A DNA stretch of 64,000 bases, taken from NCBI RefSeq assembly GCF_029977985.1, contig NZ_JARKOT010000166.1, positions 23,433 through 87,432 on the forward strand, given 5' to 3'. Below the pieces are notes generated by a model, which saw only the letters and a program-made list of their open reading frames with translations, was not told the DNA's origin and searched no databases. Within the stretch, counting starts at the first letter, position 1; each line of letters begins with the position of its first letter. The stretch is from Propioniciclava sp. Lineage in GTDB: Bacteria > Actinomycetota > Actinomycetes > Propionibacteriales > Propionibacteriaceae. Positions 1 through 12,300 of this stretch are shown here, piece by piece. The translations under genes were made by a program, and so were the position numbers.

Positions 1-3000
1 GTGGTGCGCATCCAGGCGGACGACGGCTCGACCTTCTGCACGCTCCGCGTCGGCGCCGGCGGTCCGCCCGCCTCCGCAGTCGACCTCGCCGCCGCGCGGA
101 CGCGCTGCGGAAGCGTCATCGACGGGCCGGACCTCTACGCGACCCGCGCCGCGGCCGGGCTCGACTACCGGTCCGGCTATCGGGCGATCGCTCGCCTGCA
201 CCTCGGCCCCGACATCGCCCTCGCCGAGCTGATGCCGCCCGGCCCGGGCACGTCGTACGAGGGCGTCCACCCCGGTCTCCTCGACGCCGCACTCCAGACC
301 GTCGCGGGCCTCGACCCGGCGCCAGAGGCGGGCGCGGCCCCCGTCGTACCGTTCGTGCTCGACCGTGCCGAGCTGACCGGCGACACCGCGGAGGCTGCGT
401 ACGCCCTCGCCACGCGGTACGAGGGGCAGATCACCGCCCAGCTGCTCACCGCCTCCGGTGCGCCCGTCGCCCGGTTCGAAGGCCTGCGGAGCAGGCAGAT
501 GGCGCCGCGGCGCCCCGCCCCGCACGTCCTGCGCCCCGAGTGGGCCCTCGAACCGCTCCCGCTCGCGACGCCCGCTGCGGGACCTGTCGTGCTCGTCCGG
601 ACGACGGACGACCTCGGCGTGGAGGCGCTGCTGCGGGCCCGCGGCGAGTGCCGTACGTTCCCGGTCGGCGGAACCGAGCTGCCGGCCGACATGACGGATC
701 TGTGGCTCGCGTTGACGTGCCCCGAGGTGGGTGACGCCGAGCGCTGCTGCCTCGACGCATTCACAACCCTGCAGGCCGCGGCGGTGACCGGGTGCCTCGA
801 CGCCTGTACCTCCGTCACCGCCGCGCTGGGGCAGGCCCTTTCGGTGGACTCGGGGACCGCCGGTCAGCCCGGTGTCGCCGGGGTCCTCGGGCTGCTTCGC
901 TCCCTGGCGCGCGAGTTCCCGCACCTCACAGTCCGGGCCGTGGTGCTCGCCGACCGTGGCGGGCCGGATCTCCTCGCCCGGCTTGCGGCGGAGCCGCCGA
1001 TGCAGCCGGGGCGCGAGGTCGTCTACGACGGGAGCCGGCGCTTCGTACGGGCCCTGCGGCACGTCACGCTGCCCGCCGGGGGGGTCACCCCGCCCGTGGA
1101 GGCCGGGGGTAGCTATCTCGTCGTCGGTGCCGGCGGCATCGGTCGGGAGATCGCCCGAGACATCGCCGACCGTGGCGGACGGGTGACGCTCACCGGCCGT
1201 CGGCCTCGTGACCGGGTTACACTGCCCACGGTGCAGGGCTCCGGCACGGTGCGCTACGTGTCCGTGGACGTCGCCGACGCCCCCGCGATGCGCCGACTCG
1301 TCGGGGATCTGCAGGACGCCGGCGGCCTGCGGGGCGTCGTGGTCGCGCCGATGGTCCTCGACGACGCCGCCGTCCGCAATCTCGACCGAGAGCGCGTCCG
1401 CGCCGTGCTGCGTCCGAAGGTCGCCGGCACCGTCGCTCTGCTCGACGCCCTCGCGGACGACACGCTCGACTTCGTCGCCGTCATGTCGTCGGTCCAGTCC
1501 TTCACGGGCGCTGCCGGCCAGTCGGCCTACGCCATGGCGAGCACTGCGGCAGACGCACTCTGGCTCAATGCCCGCCGCCGGTACGGGCTGCCCGTCACGC
1601 TGCTCGGCTGGGGCCCGTGGGCAGGCGTCGGGGCAGTGTCGTCCGCCGACCAGCAGGCGAGCCTCGAGAAGCGCGGCTGGTACGGGTTCGACGTCGCCGA
1701 GGGTCTCGACCTGCTGTGGCGGGCTGTGGCGACGGGCGTGGGGCACCTCGTACCCGTCGTGTGCTCCGAGGAAGTCCTCCGGGCCGACCTCGCCCCCCGA
1801 GACGAGGCTCCCCTGACGATGAGAACCCTGGGCGTCACCGGTCTCACCGCCGGCGCTCACGCCGCCCTCGAGGCGGAGATCGCCGAGCGTGCCCGCGCCC
1901 TGCTGGACTCGACCCCGGCCGCCGGGACGAGCGACCGACGCCGCTACGTGGCTGCCCTGACCGCCCTGGCCCGCGGTGCCCGCCCCCCGGCCGTCACGCA
2001 CGGTGACCGGCAGCCGCTCGCCGCCCGCGAGGCCCTGGCCGGCCATGTCCTCGCCGAGCTCCCGTCGTGGCTCACGGGGGAGGCCACCGCCCACGACGTG
2101 CTCTTCGGCACGGATGCGGGGGCACGGCTCACGGCGTTCTACCGGAGCGACCCCTTCGGCGAGGTCGCCAACGAAGTCATCTGCGCGTCGGCCGTCGCCC
2201 TCGGTGCGGCAACCAACGCCGACGGGGCTCGGCTGCGCGTGCTCGAGGTCGGTGCCGGCACGGGCAGCACGACCATTCCCCTCGTCGCGGCGCTGCGTCG
2301 GGCCGGCATCGACTTCCACTACACCGCGACGGATCTCGCCCAGAGCCTGCTCGACTCTGCGCGAGCCGTCGTCGGTGACGAGCACATGACGTACGTCGTC
2401 GCCGACCTGCAGTCGTTGCCGGCCGGCGAGACGTACGACCTGGTCGTCGCGGGCAACGTCCTGCACGTGCTGGACGACCTCCCCGAGACCCTCGCCCGCC
2501 TCGCCCGCTCCGTGGCGGACGGGGGGCGGCTGGTTGTGAGCGAGCTCGTGACCACGTCGGTGTTCCACAACCTCGTCTTCGGGTTGTTCGACGGCTGGTG
2601 GACGAGCGATCCTCGCGGGCTCCGCCTTCCCGGTAGCCCGCTGCTCGACGTCGACGGCTGGCTCGGGGTCATCGCTGCGGGCGGTCTCGTCGCCACGAGC
2701 GTCGAGACCGTGGGCCACGAGGGGGGCGCCGCATACCAGAGCGTGATCACCATGACGAAGGGAGCGCAGATGGAGTCCCCTGACGCCCGCGAGATCCGGC
2801 GGTCCGTCCTGCCCACGGCACCCGCCGCGGTCGGGCGCGTGACGGCCGCGTCGGCCCCGACCTCGTCGTCGGCTGTGGCCGTCGACCGTGCGGCCGTACA
2901 GGACGCCGTCGTCGGCGTCGTCGCGCGGGTCCTCGCGAGCACGGCGGCCGAGGTCGACGTCGACGCGTCGTTCAGCTCTTTCGGCGTCGACTCCATCGTC

Positions 3001-6000
3001 AGCGTGGACCTCGTCCGTGCGCTCGGCACGGCACTCGGGCTGAAGCTCAAGACGATCGTCGTCTTCGACCACCCGAGCGTCGCCGCGCTGGTCGACCACC
3101 TCGTCACCGCGTACGACCTCTCGGGGACGTTCCCCGCATCGGCGCCGGTCGCTCCGACGGCCGGGGCCCCGGCCCCGGCGGGGGCCGCGCCGGGGTGGTC
3201 GACGGCCTCGGCGAAGCCCCCGGCTCCCATCCCGGTCGCGAGCCGCGAGTTGGCGCCGGAGGAACCACGCGCGGCCGCGGCCGTCTCGGGGCAGATCCCG
3301 CCGGCGACCATGTGGTCCGCGGCGGACGAGCTGCGCGGTGCGACGAGGGCGCTTGCCGTGGTCTTCGACCGTCCGACGGCGCAGCCGGAACCGGCGCTTC
3401 GGGAGGTCGCGGTAGGCCCGCCCGGACCTGGTGAAGTCGAACTCGCCGTGACGGCGTTCCCGCTCAACTTCTCCGATCGCTTGGTGGCGCGCGGGATCTA
3501 TCCCTTCATGCCCGACTTCCCCGTCGTCCCCGGCGTCGAGGTCGCGGGGCGGGTCAGCCGCCTCGGCCCCGGTGTGACCGGTCTGCGCGTCGGCGACCGG
3601 GTCGTCGCCCCCACCCGCCCGGAGATGGGTGGCCAGGCGACGGCAGTCCTCGTGGAGGCGACCTTCTGCGCACGAATCCCCGACGGCGTCGACGACGTGA
3701 CGGCCTGCGGCACGGCGGCGCCGTACCTGGCCATGTGGGCCGCTCTGAGGGCTGCGCGTGCTCAGGCGGGGGAGAGCGTGCTCGTGAGCGGCGCCATGGG
3801 CACGAACGGGCTCATGCTCACGCGGCTGGCCGAGGCCCGGGGCCTTCGGGTCATCGGGGCCGTCGGCTCCGAGGAGAAGGTTCGGCGGCTGCGCGAGCAG
3901 GGGCGGACGGGAGTTCGCTACGACCGCGGGGATCTCCGCGACGCGGTGCTCGCCGCGACCGACGGTCGGGGTGTCGACATCGTGGTCGACCTCATCGGCG
4001 GCCAGGTCATCCCAGCCGGGATGTCGGCGCTCGCGCCGGGCGGACGCTTCGTCGAGGCGGCCGTGCTGGGCCTGCAGACGGCCGCACCGCTGGACGTGAG
4101 CATGTTCACGCACAACCAGGAATTCATCTCGCTGAACGGGAAGAAGCTCTTCCTCGACCATCCCGAACTTCGTGCCGAGGCCCTTGCGGCGCTGACCGCG
4201 GACCTCGCCGCGGGCGGGATCGCCCCACCGATCGCGCACCGTCTCGAGCTGTCCCGGATCGAGGAGGCCTACCGGCTGCGGGACGACAGGTCGCTCGTCG
4301 GCCGCGTCGTCGTGGTGACACCGGTCGTCGAGTCGCCGACCGCCCAGCGCCCGGTACGCGAGGACATCGCGATCGTGGGCCTCTCCGCCCGGTTCGCCGG
4401 GGCGGAGACCCCCGAGGACCTCTGGCGACTGCTCCATGCCGGCCAGGGCTCGGTCGGCCCCGTCCCCCCGGAGCGGTGGAGTGCGGACTGGGTCGACGCC
4501 GACCGCAGCCGCAAGGACCGGACGTACTGTGCGGCTGGGCACTTCCTCGATGATGTCGACGCCTTCGACGCGGGCTTCTTCGCCTTCTCCGGCAAGGAGG
4601 CCGCGCAGACGGACCCGCAGCAGCGGATCTTCCTCACGGAGGTCTGGCGGGCGCTGGAGCGGGCAGGCATGACACGGGCCCGCTTGACCGGCAGCCGATT
4701 CGGGGTCTTCGTCGGCGCCGGGGTGTCCGGCTACGAGAAGCGGATGGTCCAGGCGGGATCCACCCGCGAGGCGCAGTCCTTCTGGGGGAACAACGCGTCC
4801 GTCCTGGCTGCGCGCATCGCCTACCTGCTCGACCTGCGTGGTCCGACCATGGCGATCGACACGGCCTGCTCGTCGTCCCTCGTGGCCCTCCACCAGGCCT
4901 GCCGGAGCATCCACGCCGGCGAGTGCGACGGGGCGGTCGTCGGTGGCGTCTTCGTCATGTTCGACGAGCAGTACTACATCGTGGCCAGCAACGGCGGCAT
5001 GCTCGCACCCGACGGCACCTGCAAAGCCTTCTCGGCTGCGGCCGACGGTTTCGGCCCGGGCGAGGGGGCCGGCGTCGTGATCCTCCGACGGCTCTCGGAC
5101 GCCCTCGCCGACGGCGATCCGATTCTCGGCATCGTCAAGGGTTCGGCGATCAACCAGGACGGGCGGACCAACGGGATCACCGCGCCCAGTGGCCCCGCAC
5201 AGACCGAGGTCATCCTCGCCGCCTGGGACGCGGCTGACGTCGACCCGCGTACGGTCGGTCTCGTCGAGGCGCATGGGACGGGCACCCCTCTCGGGGACCC
5301 GATCGAGGTGGATGCGCTCACCCGGGCCTTCCGCACCCGCACTCCCGATGTCGGGTTCTGCTCGATCGGTTCCCTGAAGACGAACATCGGGCATACGGCT
5401 GCAGCAGCGGGCGTGGCGGGCGTCATCAAGACGCTGCTGGCCTTCGAACACGACGAGATCCCGCCCACGCGCTTGAGCACGCCGGGCAACCCCCTCATCG
5501 AGTTCGACACGTCACCCTTCGTCACGCCCTTGGTGCCGCAGCCCTGGCCGCGTGTCCCGGGAGCGCCCCGCCGCGCGGGAGTGAGCAGCTTCGGCTTCTC
5601 CGGGACCAACGCCCACGTGGTTCTGGAGGAGCCACCCGTGCCGCCGGAGTCCGTCGCGGGCGAGGGGCCCTGGTGGTTCCCCGTCTCCGCCGACGACGAC
5701 GAGATGCTCGCCGAGCGGCTCCGCGAGCTCGGTGGCTGGCTCACGACGCACCCAGAGCTGGAGGCCCGGATGGGCGATGTCGCCTTCACCCTGGCCTGCC
5801 GTCGAGATCCGCGAGAGAGCCGAGTGGCCGTCGCCGCTGCGGACCGATCAGGCCTCATCGCGGCCCTGGCGGGGGCACGACCGGGGCACGCCGACGGGCA
5901 GGCGCCCGGCGCGGAACTCGTCGCGCGGTTCGTGGCAGGCGAGGACGTCGACCTGACCGGTCTGTGGCCTCGGCCCGCACGGACGGTCCCGCTGCCGGCG

Positions 6001-6300
6001 CACCCGATGCGGCGCGACCGCTACTGGTTCGCGGGCGATCCCCTCTGGCCGGGCTCCGCGCCCGAAGGCAGTGCAGGCGGAACGCCCGAAGGCAGCGCAG
6101 GCGGGGCGACCGAAGGGGCCGCGCCCGGCACCCCGGCCGGTCGGCCGGCGCAGCCGGCTGCCGGCCGAGCGAGCTCCGCAGCGGCTCCCACGGCCGCTCA
6201 GACCGACGAAGAACGCCTCGGCGCGATCATCGACGGCTTCCTGGCCGGCGACTTCAGTGCTGACGACCTCATCGACACGACTGGGGAATGGCATGTCTGA
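1..6300 (+). CDS. trans-AT type I polyketide synthase, 3' part (DH-KR-cMT-ACP-ER-KS)
   Basis: The frame is already open at base 1, so the gene starts upstream of the window. Domains in order (residues counted from base 1): the second half of a dehydratase with the DxxxQ motif (LLDAALQ, Asp95); a ketoreductase with an NADPH loop near 372-381 and Tyr510; a C-methyltransferase with [10 protein letters not shown] at about 747; an ACP with the phosphopantetheine serine Ser998 in GVDS; an MDR-type enoylreductase at about 1117-1440; and a ketosynthase from about 1454 with Cys1623 in DTACSSS, plus HGTGT and NIGH. No AT domain is present, and a trans-AT type post-KS region follows. The C-terminus (LGAIIDGFLAGDFSADDL) looks like a docking segment. 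The cMT and ER suggest that the first module adds an alpha-methylated, reduced unit. The last KS has no ACP in this protein; its partner is probably the first ACP of the next gene. The stop overlaps the next start by 8 nt. Confidence 0.95.
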   Translation: MVRIQADDGSTFCTLRVGAGGPPASAVDLAAARTRCGSVIDGPDLYATRAAAGLDYRSGYRAIARLHLGPDIALAELMPPGPGTSYEGVHPGLLDAALQTVAGLDPAPEAGAAPVVPFVLDRAELTGDTAEAAYALATRYEGQITAQLLTASGAPVARFEGLRSRQMAPRRPAPHVLRPEWALEPLPLATPAAGPVVLVRTTDDLGVEALLRARGECRTFPVGGTELPADMTDLWLALTCPEVGDAERCCLDAFTTLQAAAVTGCLDACTSVTAALGQALSVDSGTAGQPGVAGVLGLLRSLAREFPHLTVRAVVLADRGGPDLLARLAAEPPMQPGREVVYDGSRRFVRALRHVTLPAGGVTPPVEAGGSYLVVGAGGIGREIARDIADRGGRVTLTGRRPRDRVTLPTVQGSGTVRYVSVDVADAPAMRRLVGDLQDAGGLRGVVVAPMVLDDAAVRNLDRERVRAVLRPKVAGTVALLDALADDTLDFVAVMSSVQSFTGAAGQSAYAMASTAADALWLNARRRYGLPVTLLGWGPWAGVGAVSSADQQASLEKRGWYGFDVAEGLDLLWRAVATGVGHLVPVVCSEEVLRADLAPRDEAPLTMRTLGVTGLTAGAHAALEAEIAERARALLDSTPAAGTSDRRRYVAALTALARGARPPAVTHGDRQPLAAREALAGHVLAELPSWLTGEATAHDVLFGTDAGARLTAFYRSDPFGEVANEVICASAVALGAATNADGARLRVLEVGAGTGSTTIPLVAALRRAGIDFHYTATDLAQSLLDSARAVVGDEHMTYVVADLQSLPAGETYDLVVAGNVLHVLDDLPETLARLARSVADGGRLVVSELVTTSVFHNLVFGLFDGWWTSDPRGLRLPGSPLLDVDGWLGVIAAGGLVATSVETVGHEGGAAYQSVITMTKGAQMESPDAREIRRSVLPTAPAAVGRVTAASAPTSSSAVAVDRAAVQDAVVGVVARVLASTAAEVDVDASFSSFGVDSIVSVDLVRALGTALGLKLKTIVVFDHPSVAALVDHLVTAYDLSGTFPASAPVAPTAGAPAPAGAAPGWSTASAKPPAPIPVASRELAPEEPRAAAAVSGQIPPATMWSAADELRGATRALAVVFDRPTAQPEPALREVAVGPPGPGEVELAVTAFPLNFSDRLVARGIYPFMPDFPVVPGVEVAGRVSRLGPGVTGLRVGDRVVAPTRPEMGGQATAVLVEATFCARIPDGVDDVTACGTAAPYLAMWAALRAARAQAGESVLVSGAMGTNGLMLTRLAEARGLRVIGAVGSEEKVRRLREQGRTGVRYDRGDLRDAVLAATDGRGVDIVVDLIGGQVIPAGMSALAPGGRFVEAAVLGLQTAAPLDVSMFTHNQEFISLNGKKLFLDHPELRAEALAALTADLAAGGIAPPIAHRLELSRIEEAYRLRDDRSLVGRVVVVTPVVESPTAQRPVREDIAIVGLSARFAGAETPEDLWRLLHAGQGSVGPVPPERWSADWVDADRSRKDRTYCAAGHFLDDVDAFDAGFFAFSGKEAAQTDPQQRIFLTEVWRALERAGMTRARLTGSRFGVFVGAGVSGYEKRMVQAGSTREAQSFWGNNASVLAARIAYLLDLRGPTMAIDTACSSSLVALHQACRSIHAGECDGAVVGGVFVMFDEQYYIVASNGGMLAPDGTCKAFSAAADGFGPGEGAGVVILRRLSDALADGDPILGIVKGSAINQDGRTNGITAPSGPAQTEVILAAWDAADVDPRTVGLVEAHGTGTPLGDPIEVDALTRAFRTRTPDVGFCSIGSLKTNIGHTAAAAGVAGVIKTLLAFEHDEIPPTRLSTPGNPLIEFDTSPFVTPLVPQPWPRVPGAPRRAGVSSFGFSGTNAHVVLEEPPVPPESVAGEGPWWFPVSADDDEMLAERLRELGGWLTTHPELEARMGDVAFTLACRRDPRESRVAVAAADRSGLIAALAGARPGHADGQAPGAELVARFVAGEDVDLTGLWPRPARTVPLPAHPMRRDRYWFAGDPLWPGSAPEGSAGGTPEGSAGGATEGAAPGTPAGRPAQPAAGRASSAAAPTAAQTDEERLGAIIDGFLAGDFSADDLIDTTGEWHV

Positions 6301-9300
6301 GCCGACACGAGAGAGCGTCCGCCAGAAGCTCGTCGAGATGCAGACGGCCGGTGCTGATCACCAGGAGGTCCTGGCCTACCTCCAGCGGGTGAAGGAGCGG
6401 AGTGGGCACCTGTCGCCGGAGCAACAGCCCACCGCCGCCGACCCTGTGGCCGCGGTGGTCGAGCTCGTTCGCCGGCTCATCGCGGACCACACGGGGACTC
6501 CGCTCGAGCGTGTCCGACCGGATCAGCGTCTCGACCGGATCGGCTTCGACTCCGTGATGGCCCTCGAGGTCGTGCGGGGCCTCCGGCCGCACTTCGGCGA
6601 GGTCGGCATGGGGCTGCTCTTCGACTCCGAGACGCCGAGGGGCATGGCCGAACGTCTCGTCCGAGACCACCCGGAACGCGCCGCAGCGCTGGTCGACTCG
6701 GACCGAAACACGGGGACGGCACCGGCCACGCCGACCGGAACGGCCACCCCCGAGGAGCCGTCGCCGGCCGGGCCCACGGATGAGCGGACCCGCGAGGCGG
6801 ACCGGTCGCACCGGCCCGACGGATCGCCCGCCGGCCGGGCCAGCGTCGTCGGCCTCGCGGGACGCTTCCCCGGAGCAGGCTCGGTGGCGGAGTTCTGGGA
6901 CGTCCTCGCGAGTGGACGCGACTGCGTCGGCCCCGTGCCGGCCGACCGGTGGGACCACGAGGCGTACGCGGCGTCCGCCCCCGGCCGCCCCGGAACGAGC
7001 TACCTGACGCGGGGGGCCTTCCTCGACCACCCCGACGCTTTCGACGCCGACTTCTTCGCGATCTCCCCGAAGCAGGCACGGTTCATGGACCCGCAGGAGC
7101 GGTTGCTGCTCCAGGAGACCTGGCACGCCTTGGAGGACGCCGGGATCCCGACGACGGCGCTCGCCGGTCGCCCCGTAGGGGTCTACGTCGGGGTGATGTA
7201 CGCCGACTACGGGGAGTGGGCTCACCGGGCCGAAGGCATCGACTACCTCGCGTCCTCGCACGCGTCGATCGCCAACCGGATCTCGTACACCTACGACCTG
7301 CGCGGTCCCAGCATGGCCGTCGACACGATGTGTTCCTCGTCGCTCACGGCTCTGGATCTCGCCTGCACGGCGCTGGCGAGCGGGGAGATCGACGTCGCGA
7401 TCGTCGCCGGCGTGAACCTGACGACCCATCCGCGGAAGTTCGTCGACCTCAGCCAGGGGCGCTTCGCGTCGGCGAGCGGCGCCTGCCGAGCCTTCGGGGA
7501 GGGTGCCGATGGGTATGTCCCCGGCGAAGCGGTCGTCGTGGCCGTCCTCACCCGGCCCGAGGTGGGCGACCGCGACGGGCTGCGGCCCTGGGGCCACATC
7601 GACGGCATCGCGATCGGTCACGGCGGGCGCACGACCGGCTACAGCGCGCCCAACCCCTCGGACCAGGAAGCCGTCATCCGCCGGGCTCAGGAACGGGCAG
7701 GGGTACGGCCGGGTGACGTGTCGTACATCGAGGCGCACGGCACCGGCACGTCCCTCGGCGACCCCATCGAGGTCGACGCGCTCGCGCGGGTCTTCGGCGA
7801 CGCCGAACCGCGCTCGACCCCGTGCGCCATCGGCTCGGTCAAGTCGAACGTCGGTCACTGCGAGGCCGCGGCCGGGCTTGTCGGTCTCACCAAGGTGCTG
7901 CTCCAGCTGCGGCACGACACCCTCGCCCCGTCGCTGCACGCGGAGCAGCTCAACCCGCGGCTCGCGCTCGGCGACCGGCTGACGATCCAGCGGTCGAAAG
8001 CGCCGTGGGCCGCAGGACGTCCCCGCCACGCCGGCCTGTCCTCTTTCGGCGCGGGGGGCTCCAGCGCGCACGTCGTCGTCACCGAGGCGCTGCCCGGGCG
8101 GGCGCCCTCCGCCGCGGCTCCGGAGGCGCGCAGGCCCCGGGCCTTCGCCGTCTCCGCCTCGACCTCGGAGGCTCTCCGTACGCAGCTCGTGGCCCTCGCC
8201 GACGCGGTCACGTCCGTGGCTGCGAGTTCCCAGGATGTGGCCTACACCCTCGCCCACGGCCGGACCCGGCTCGACGTCCGGACGGTCCTGCTCGCCGCGG
8301 ATCTGTCGGAACTCGCTGCGCTCGCCCGCGCTACGGCGTCTGCGGCCGACCCCTCGGGCATGCACGGAACGGGCTCTCCGGACCTCTCCGCTGTCGCCGC
8401 CGCGTGGTGCCGCGGCGAGGAGGTCGACCTCCTCGGGGGCGCGACCGGCCGGCTCGTCGAGCTGCCTGGCTACACGTTTGCGACCACGTCGTACTGGCAC
8501 CGTCCCCTCGCGGGGGACGACACCGCTCGGAAGGTGGCCGTCGACGACCCCCGCCTGGCCGACCACGTCGTCGGCGGTGTGCCGGTGCTGTCCGCCGCGG
8601 CAGTGCTCGACCTGCTCGCCGACGAGCTCGGGGGACGCGGGGAGACCGTCGTGGTCGAGGACATCGTCTTCCGCGCGCCGTTGACCGGCGGCCCCGACGG
8701 GCTCAGCTTCTCCCTCCACCGCACCGGCGACTCCTTCGAGCTCCGGGACGTCGGGGGTCGCCTCTGCGTCCAAGGCCGAGGCCGGCTCGCCGGCGCCGAC
8801 GGTGCGCTTCCGAACATGGCCGACGCTCCGCTCGATGTGCCCCTGACCCCGGCGTCCGAGATCTACCCGCGCTTTGCCGCGGCCGGGCTCGCCTACGGGC
8901 CGTCGTACCGGCTCCTCGAACAGGTCTCGGCCCGCGGGTCCGAGGCCTGGGGAGTGCTCGCCTCCTCTGCCGGGCGGACGGGTGTCCTGGACGCCGCACT
9001 CCAGACGATGATCGGTTTCGCCTCCGACGACCATGGTGGGCTGCCGTTCTGTCTGCGCCGGGTGGTGCTCGGACCCGACACCGTGCGCGCTCGGCGGGTG
9101 GCCGCGCACCGCGACGGCGCCTCGACCGACATCCTCCTCGCGGACGCGGAGGGGCGTACGGTGGCCTCCCTCGAGGGCGTCGTCGTCCTCGCTTCCCCGC
9201 TGCTCGCGTCGGCCCGGACCGGAATCCTGCGCGAGACCTGGGGGCCGGCCGAGACCGGCTCGGTGATGACGGCGCCGACGGTCGCGATCTGGGCCGCCGA

Positions 9301-12300
9301 CGCCGGAACCGGCCGACTCGCCGCCGCCCTGGAGGCACACGGCGCGGCCGTACGGGCGGTCACCCCGCCCACTCTCCCCTCCGACGCCGACGTCCTCGTG
9401 GACCTGCGGTTCCTCGCCGGGCAGGGGCTGCGGGAAGCGATCACGGCGTTCGGGCCCACGATGTCCGCCCTGACCGGGCGACTCGCCGAGGGCGGCACCG
9501 CGCTGCGGCGCATCGAAGTACGACGCTGCGGCGACCCCGGCATCCGTACCGGGGCTGCCCTCGATCGCACGCTCGCCGTTGAGGACGGGCGCTATCGCGG
9601 CCGCGGCGTCCTGGTCCCGGGTGGGTCCGTGGACGTCGAGCGTCTCGCCGCCGAGGTCCTCCTCGACTCGGACTGGGGCGGCATCGTCCGTCTCGGTGAC
9701 GGGAGGCGTGAGAGCCTGCACCTCTCCTTGGAACACCCGCTGCCGCAGCCCACGGAGGGGGCGGCCGGGCCCGCGGTCCGTCCCGGTGGCCGCTACCTCG
9801 TCACCGGCGCGCTCGGGGGGATCGGCCGCATGTTGTGCCGGACCCTGGCCGACCGCTACGGGGCGGACCTGACGCTTGTCGGCCGCCGCGACGCGCCCGC
9901 GGAACTCGAGGCGCTGCTGGGAGAGATCACGGCAGCAGGTGGCCGGGCCCGCTACGTCGCGGCCGATCTGGCCACCGCCGCCGGCGCCCGACAGGCGGTC
10001 GACGCAGCCCTGGCCGACGGTCCGGTCGACGGCGTCTTCCACCTCGCCGGCGTCGTCCGCGACGCACTCGCCGTGCGTAAGCGGTCCGAGGACGCCGAAG
10101 CGGTGCTCGCCGCGAAGGCGCTCTCCCTCGCCGAGGTGACGGACGCTCTCGCGGAGGCGGGTGCCGCCCCGTGGGTGATCTGCTTCGGCTCCGCGAGCGC
10201 GTACGTAGGCGTGCCCGGCCAGGTGGACTATGCCTACGCCAATGCCGCCGTCGCGGCCTGGACGGAGCAGACGGGGCTCCGCGCAGTCACGGTCGAATGG
10301 CCGTTGCTGGAGTCCGTCGGCATGGGGGTCCCGGCCGGGGTCCGCCAGCGACTCGAAGCCCACCTCGGCTGGCGCCCGATGCCGTGGACCGGTGTCGCCG
10401 ATGTCCTCGCCTGGACCGCCGCCACGGACGACAAGGTCGTCCGGCCGGTCTTCGGTGACCCCGCGACGATCCGCCGGTGGTTGGAGCACTTCGCCGGGAC
10501 GCCGCAGGCGGCCGCCGCCACGGGGCCGGTCCTCCACGCGCCGACCTCGGACCGGCCGGCGCCCGAGCCCAGTGGAGCCCCTGCTCCGGTGCCGGCGGCG
10601 TTCGTCGACCACCTGGCCCGGCTCATCGGCGATGAGCTGGGCCTGGCAGGGCCACTCGACGCCGACCGCTCTTTCGACCGCGTCGGGCTGGAGTCCGTCA
10701 TGGTCATGAACATCACGGCAGCGCTCGACGCCGACCTGGGGTCGGTGCCCTCCACGGTGCTCTTCCAGTACCGGACCGTCCACGAGCTCGCGGACGGGCT
10801 CTGGGGCTCACACCGGGACCAGGTTCTCGCGCTCCTGGGCGACTCCGCCGCGGAGCCGGCTGCGGAGCGCGGTGGCGTTCCCGGGTCCGCGGCCCCGGCG
10901 CCGGCCAGGCCCGCGCCGGAGCCGGTCGTCGCCCCCCTGCCCCCGCCGACGCCGCCGTTCCCTGAGGACGACCCCATCGTCATCGTGGGCATCGCCGGGC
11001 GGTTCCCGAAGTCGCCCGACCTTGAAGCGCTGTGGGAGAACCTGCGAACCGGCACGGACTGTGTCGTGGAGGTCGGTGACGACCGCTGGGATCACGCGGC
11101 GCTCCTGGACGATCGCCCCGGCGTACCCGGCCGTACCTACGCCCGCTGGGCGGGCCTGCTGGACGACATCGACCTCTTCGACGCGGCCCACTTCCACATC
11201 TCGGCGCGGGAGGCGCGGGCCATGGACCCGCAGGAGCGGCTGTTCCTCGAGACGTCCTGGCACGCGCTCGAGGCCGCGGGCTTCGCCCCGGACGACCCGG
11301 CACTCGGGCGCTGCGGCGTCTACGCGGGCACCATGTACGCCCAGTACCAGATGTACGGCAGCGACCCCGCCGTCACCGAGAGCGGAGCGCTGCCTGCCTC
11401 GCAGCATGCCGCGGTCGCGAACCGCGTCTCGTACGCCCTCGACCTCACCGGCCCGTCGCTGACGGTCGACACGATGTGCTCGTCGTCCCTCACGGCACTC
11501 CATCTGGCCTGCCAGGCCCTTCGTGCCGGTGATTGCGAATCGGCGCTGGTCGGCGGAGTCAACGTCATCTCGCATCCGTACCGCTTCCTCCAGATGGCCG
11601 CAGGGCGCTTCGCGGCACGGGACGGGCGCTGTCGCAGCTTCGGAGCGGGCGGCACCGGCTACGTGCCGGGGGAGGGCGTCGGCGTGGCCCTCCTCATGCC
11701 GCTCTCGCGGGCGTGGGCGGCGGGCGCCCACGTCGAGGCGGTCATCCGGGGATCCGCCGTCAGCCACGGGGGGCGGACGAACGGCTTCACCGTGCCTTCC
11801 GTGCCCGCTCAGGCCGAGGTGATCCGTACGGCCCTGGACAAGGCCGGAATCGACGGCACGGCGATCGACTACGTCGAGGCGCACGGCACCGGGACGGAGC
11901 TGGGCGACCCCATCGAGGTCGCCGCCCTTCAGGAGGCGCTCGGGCGCCGGGACGGGCGCGCTCTGCCGGTCGGCTCCATCAAGTCCAACCTCGGTCATCT
12001 CGAGCCGGCCGCAGGCATGGCCGGGCTCGCGAAGATCATCCTGCAGATGCGCCACCGGGCTCTCGTCCCGTCGCTGCATTCCGACGAGCCGAACCCGTTC
12101 ATCGACTTCTCCGGCATCGTTGTCCAGCACGACTTCGAGCCCTGGGAGTCCGCCACGGGCACCCCGCTCATCGCCGCCCTGAGCTCCTTCGGCGCGGGCG
12201 GTTCCAACGCACACGTCATCCTCGAGGAGCCGCCCGTCGTCGCGCTCCCCGACGAACCCGCGGGCGTACGCCATGTCGTGCCGCTCAGCGGCGGCAGCCG

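Noticed and set aside
6269-10783. 1504-residue minus-strand ORF opposite the second PKS gene
   Set aside because: It is an antisense shadow caused by the high third-position GC of the PKS; its translation has no domains and is rich in Arg, Gly and Pro.
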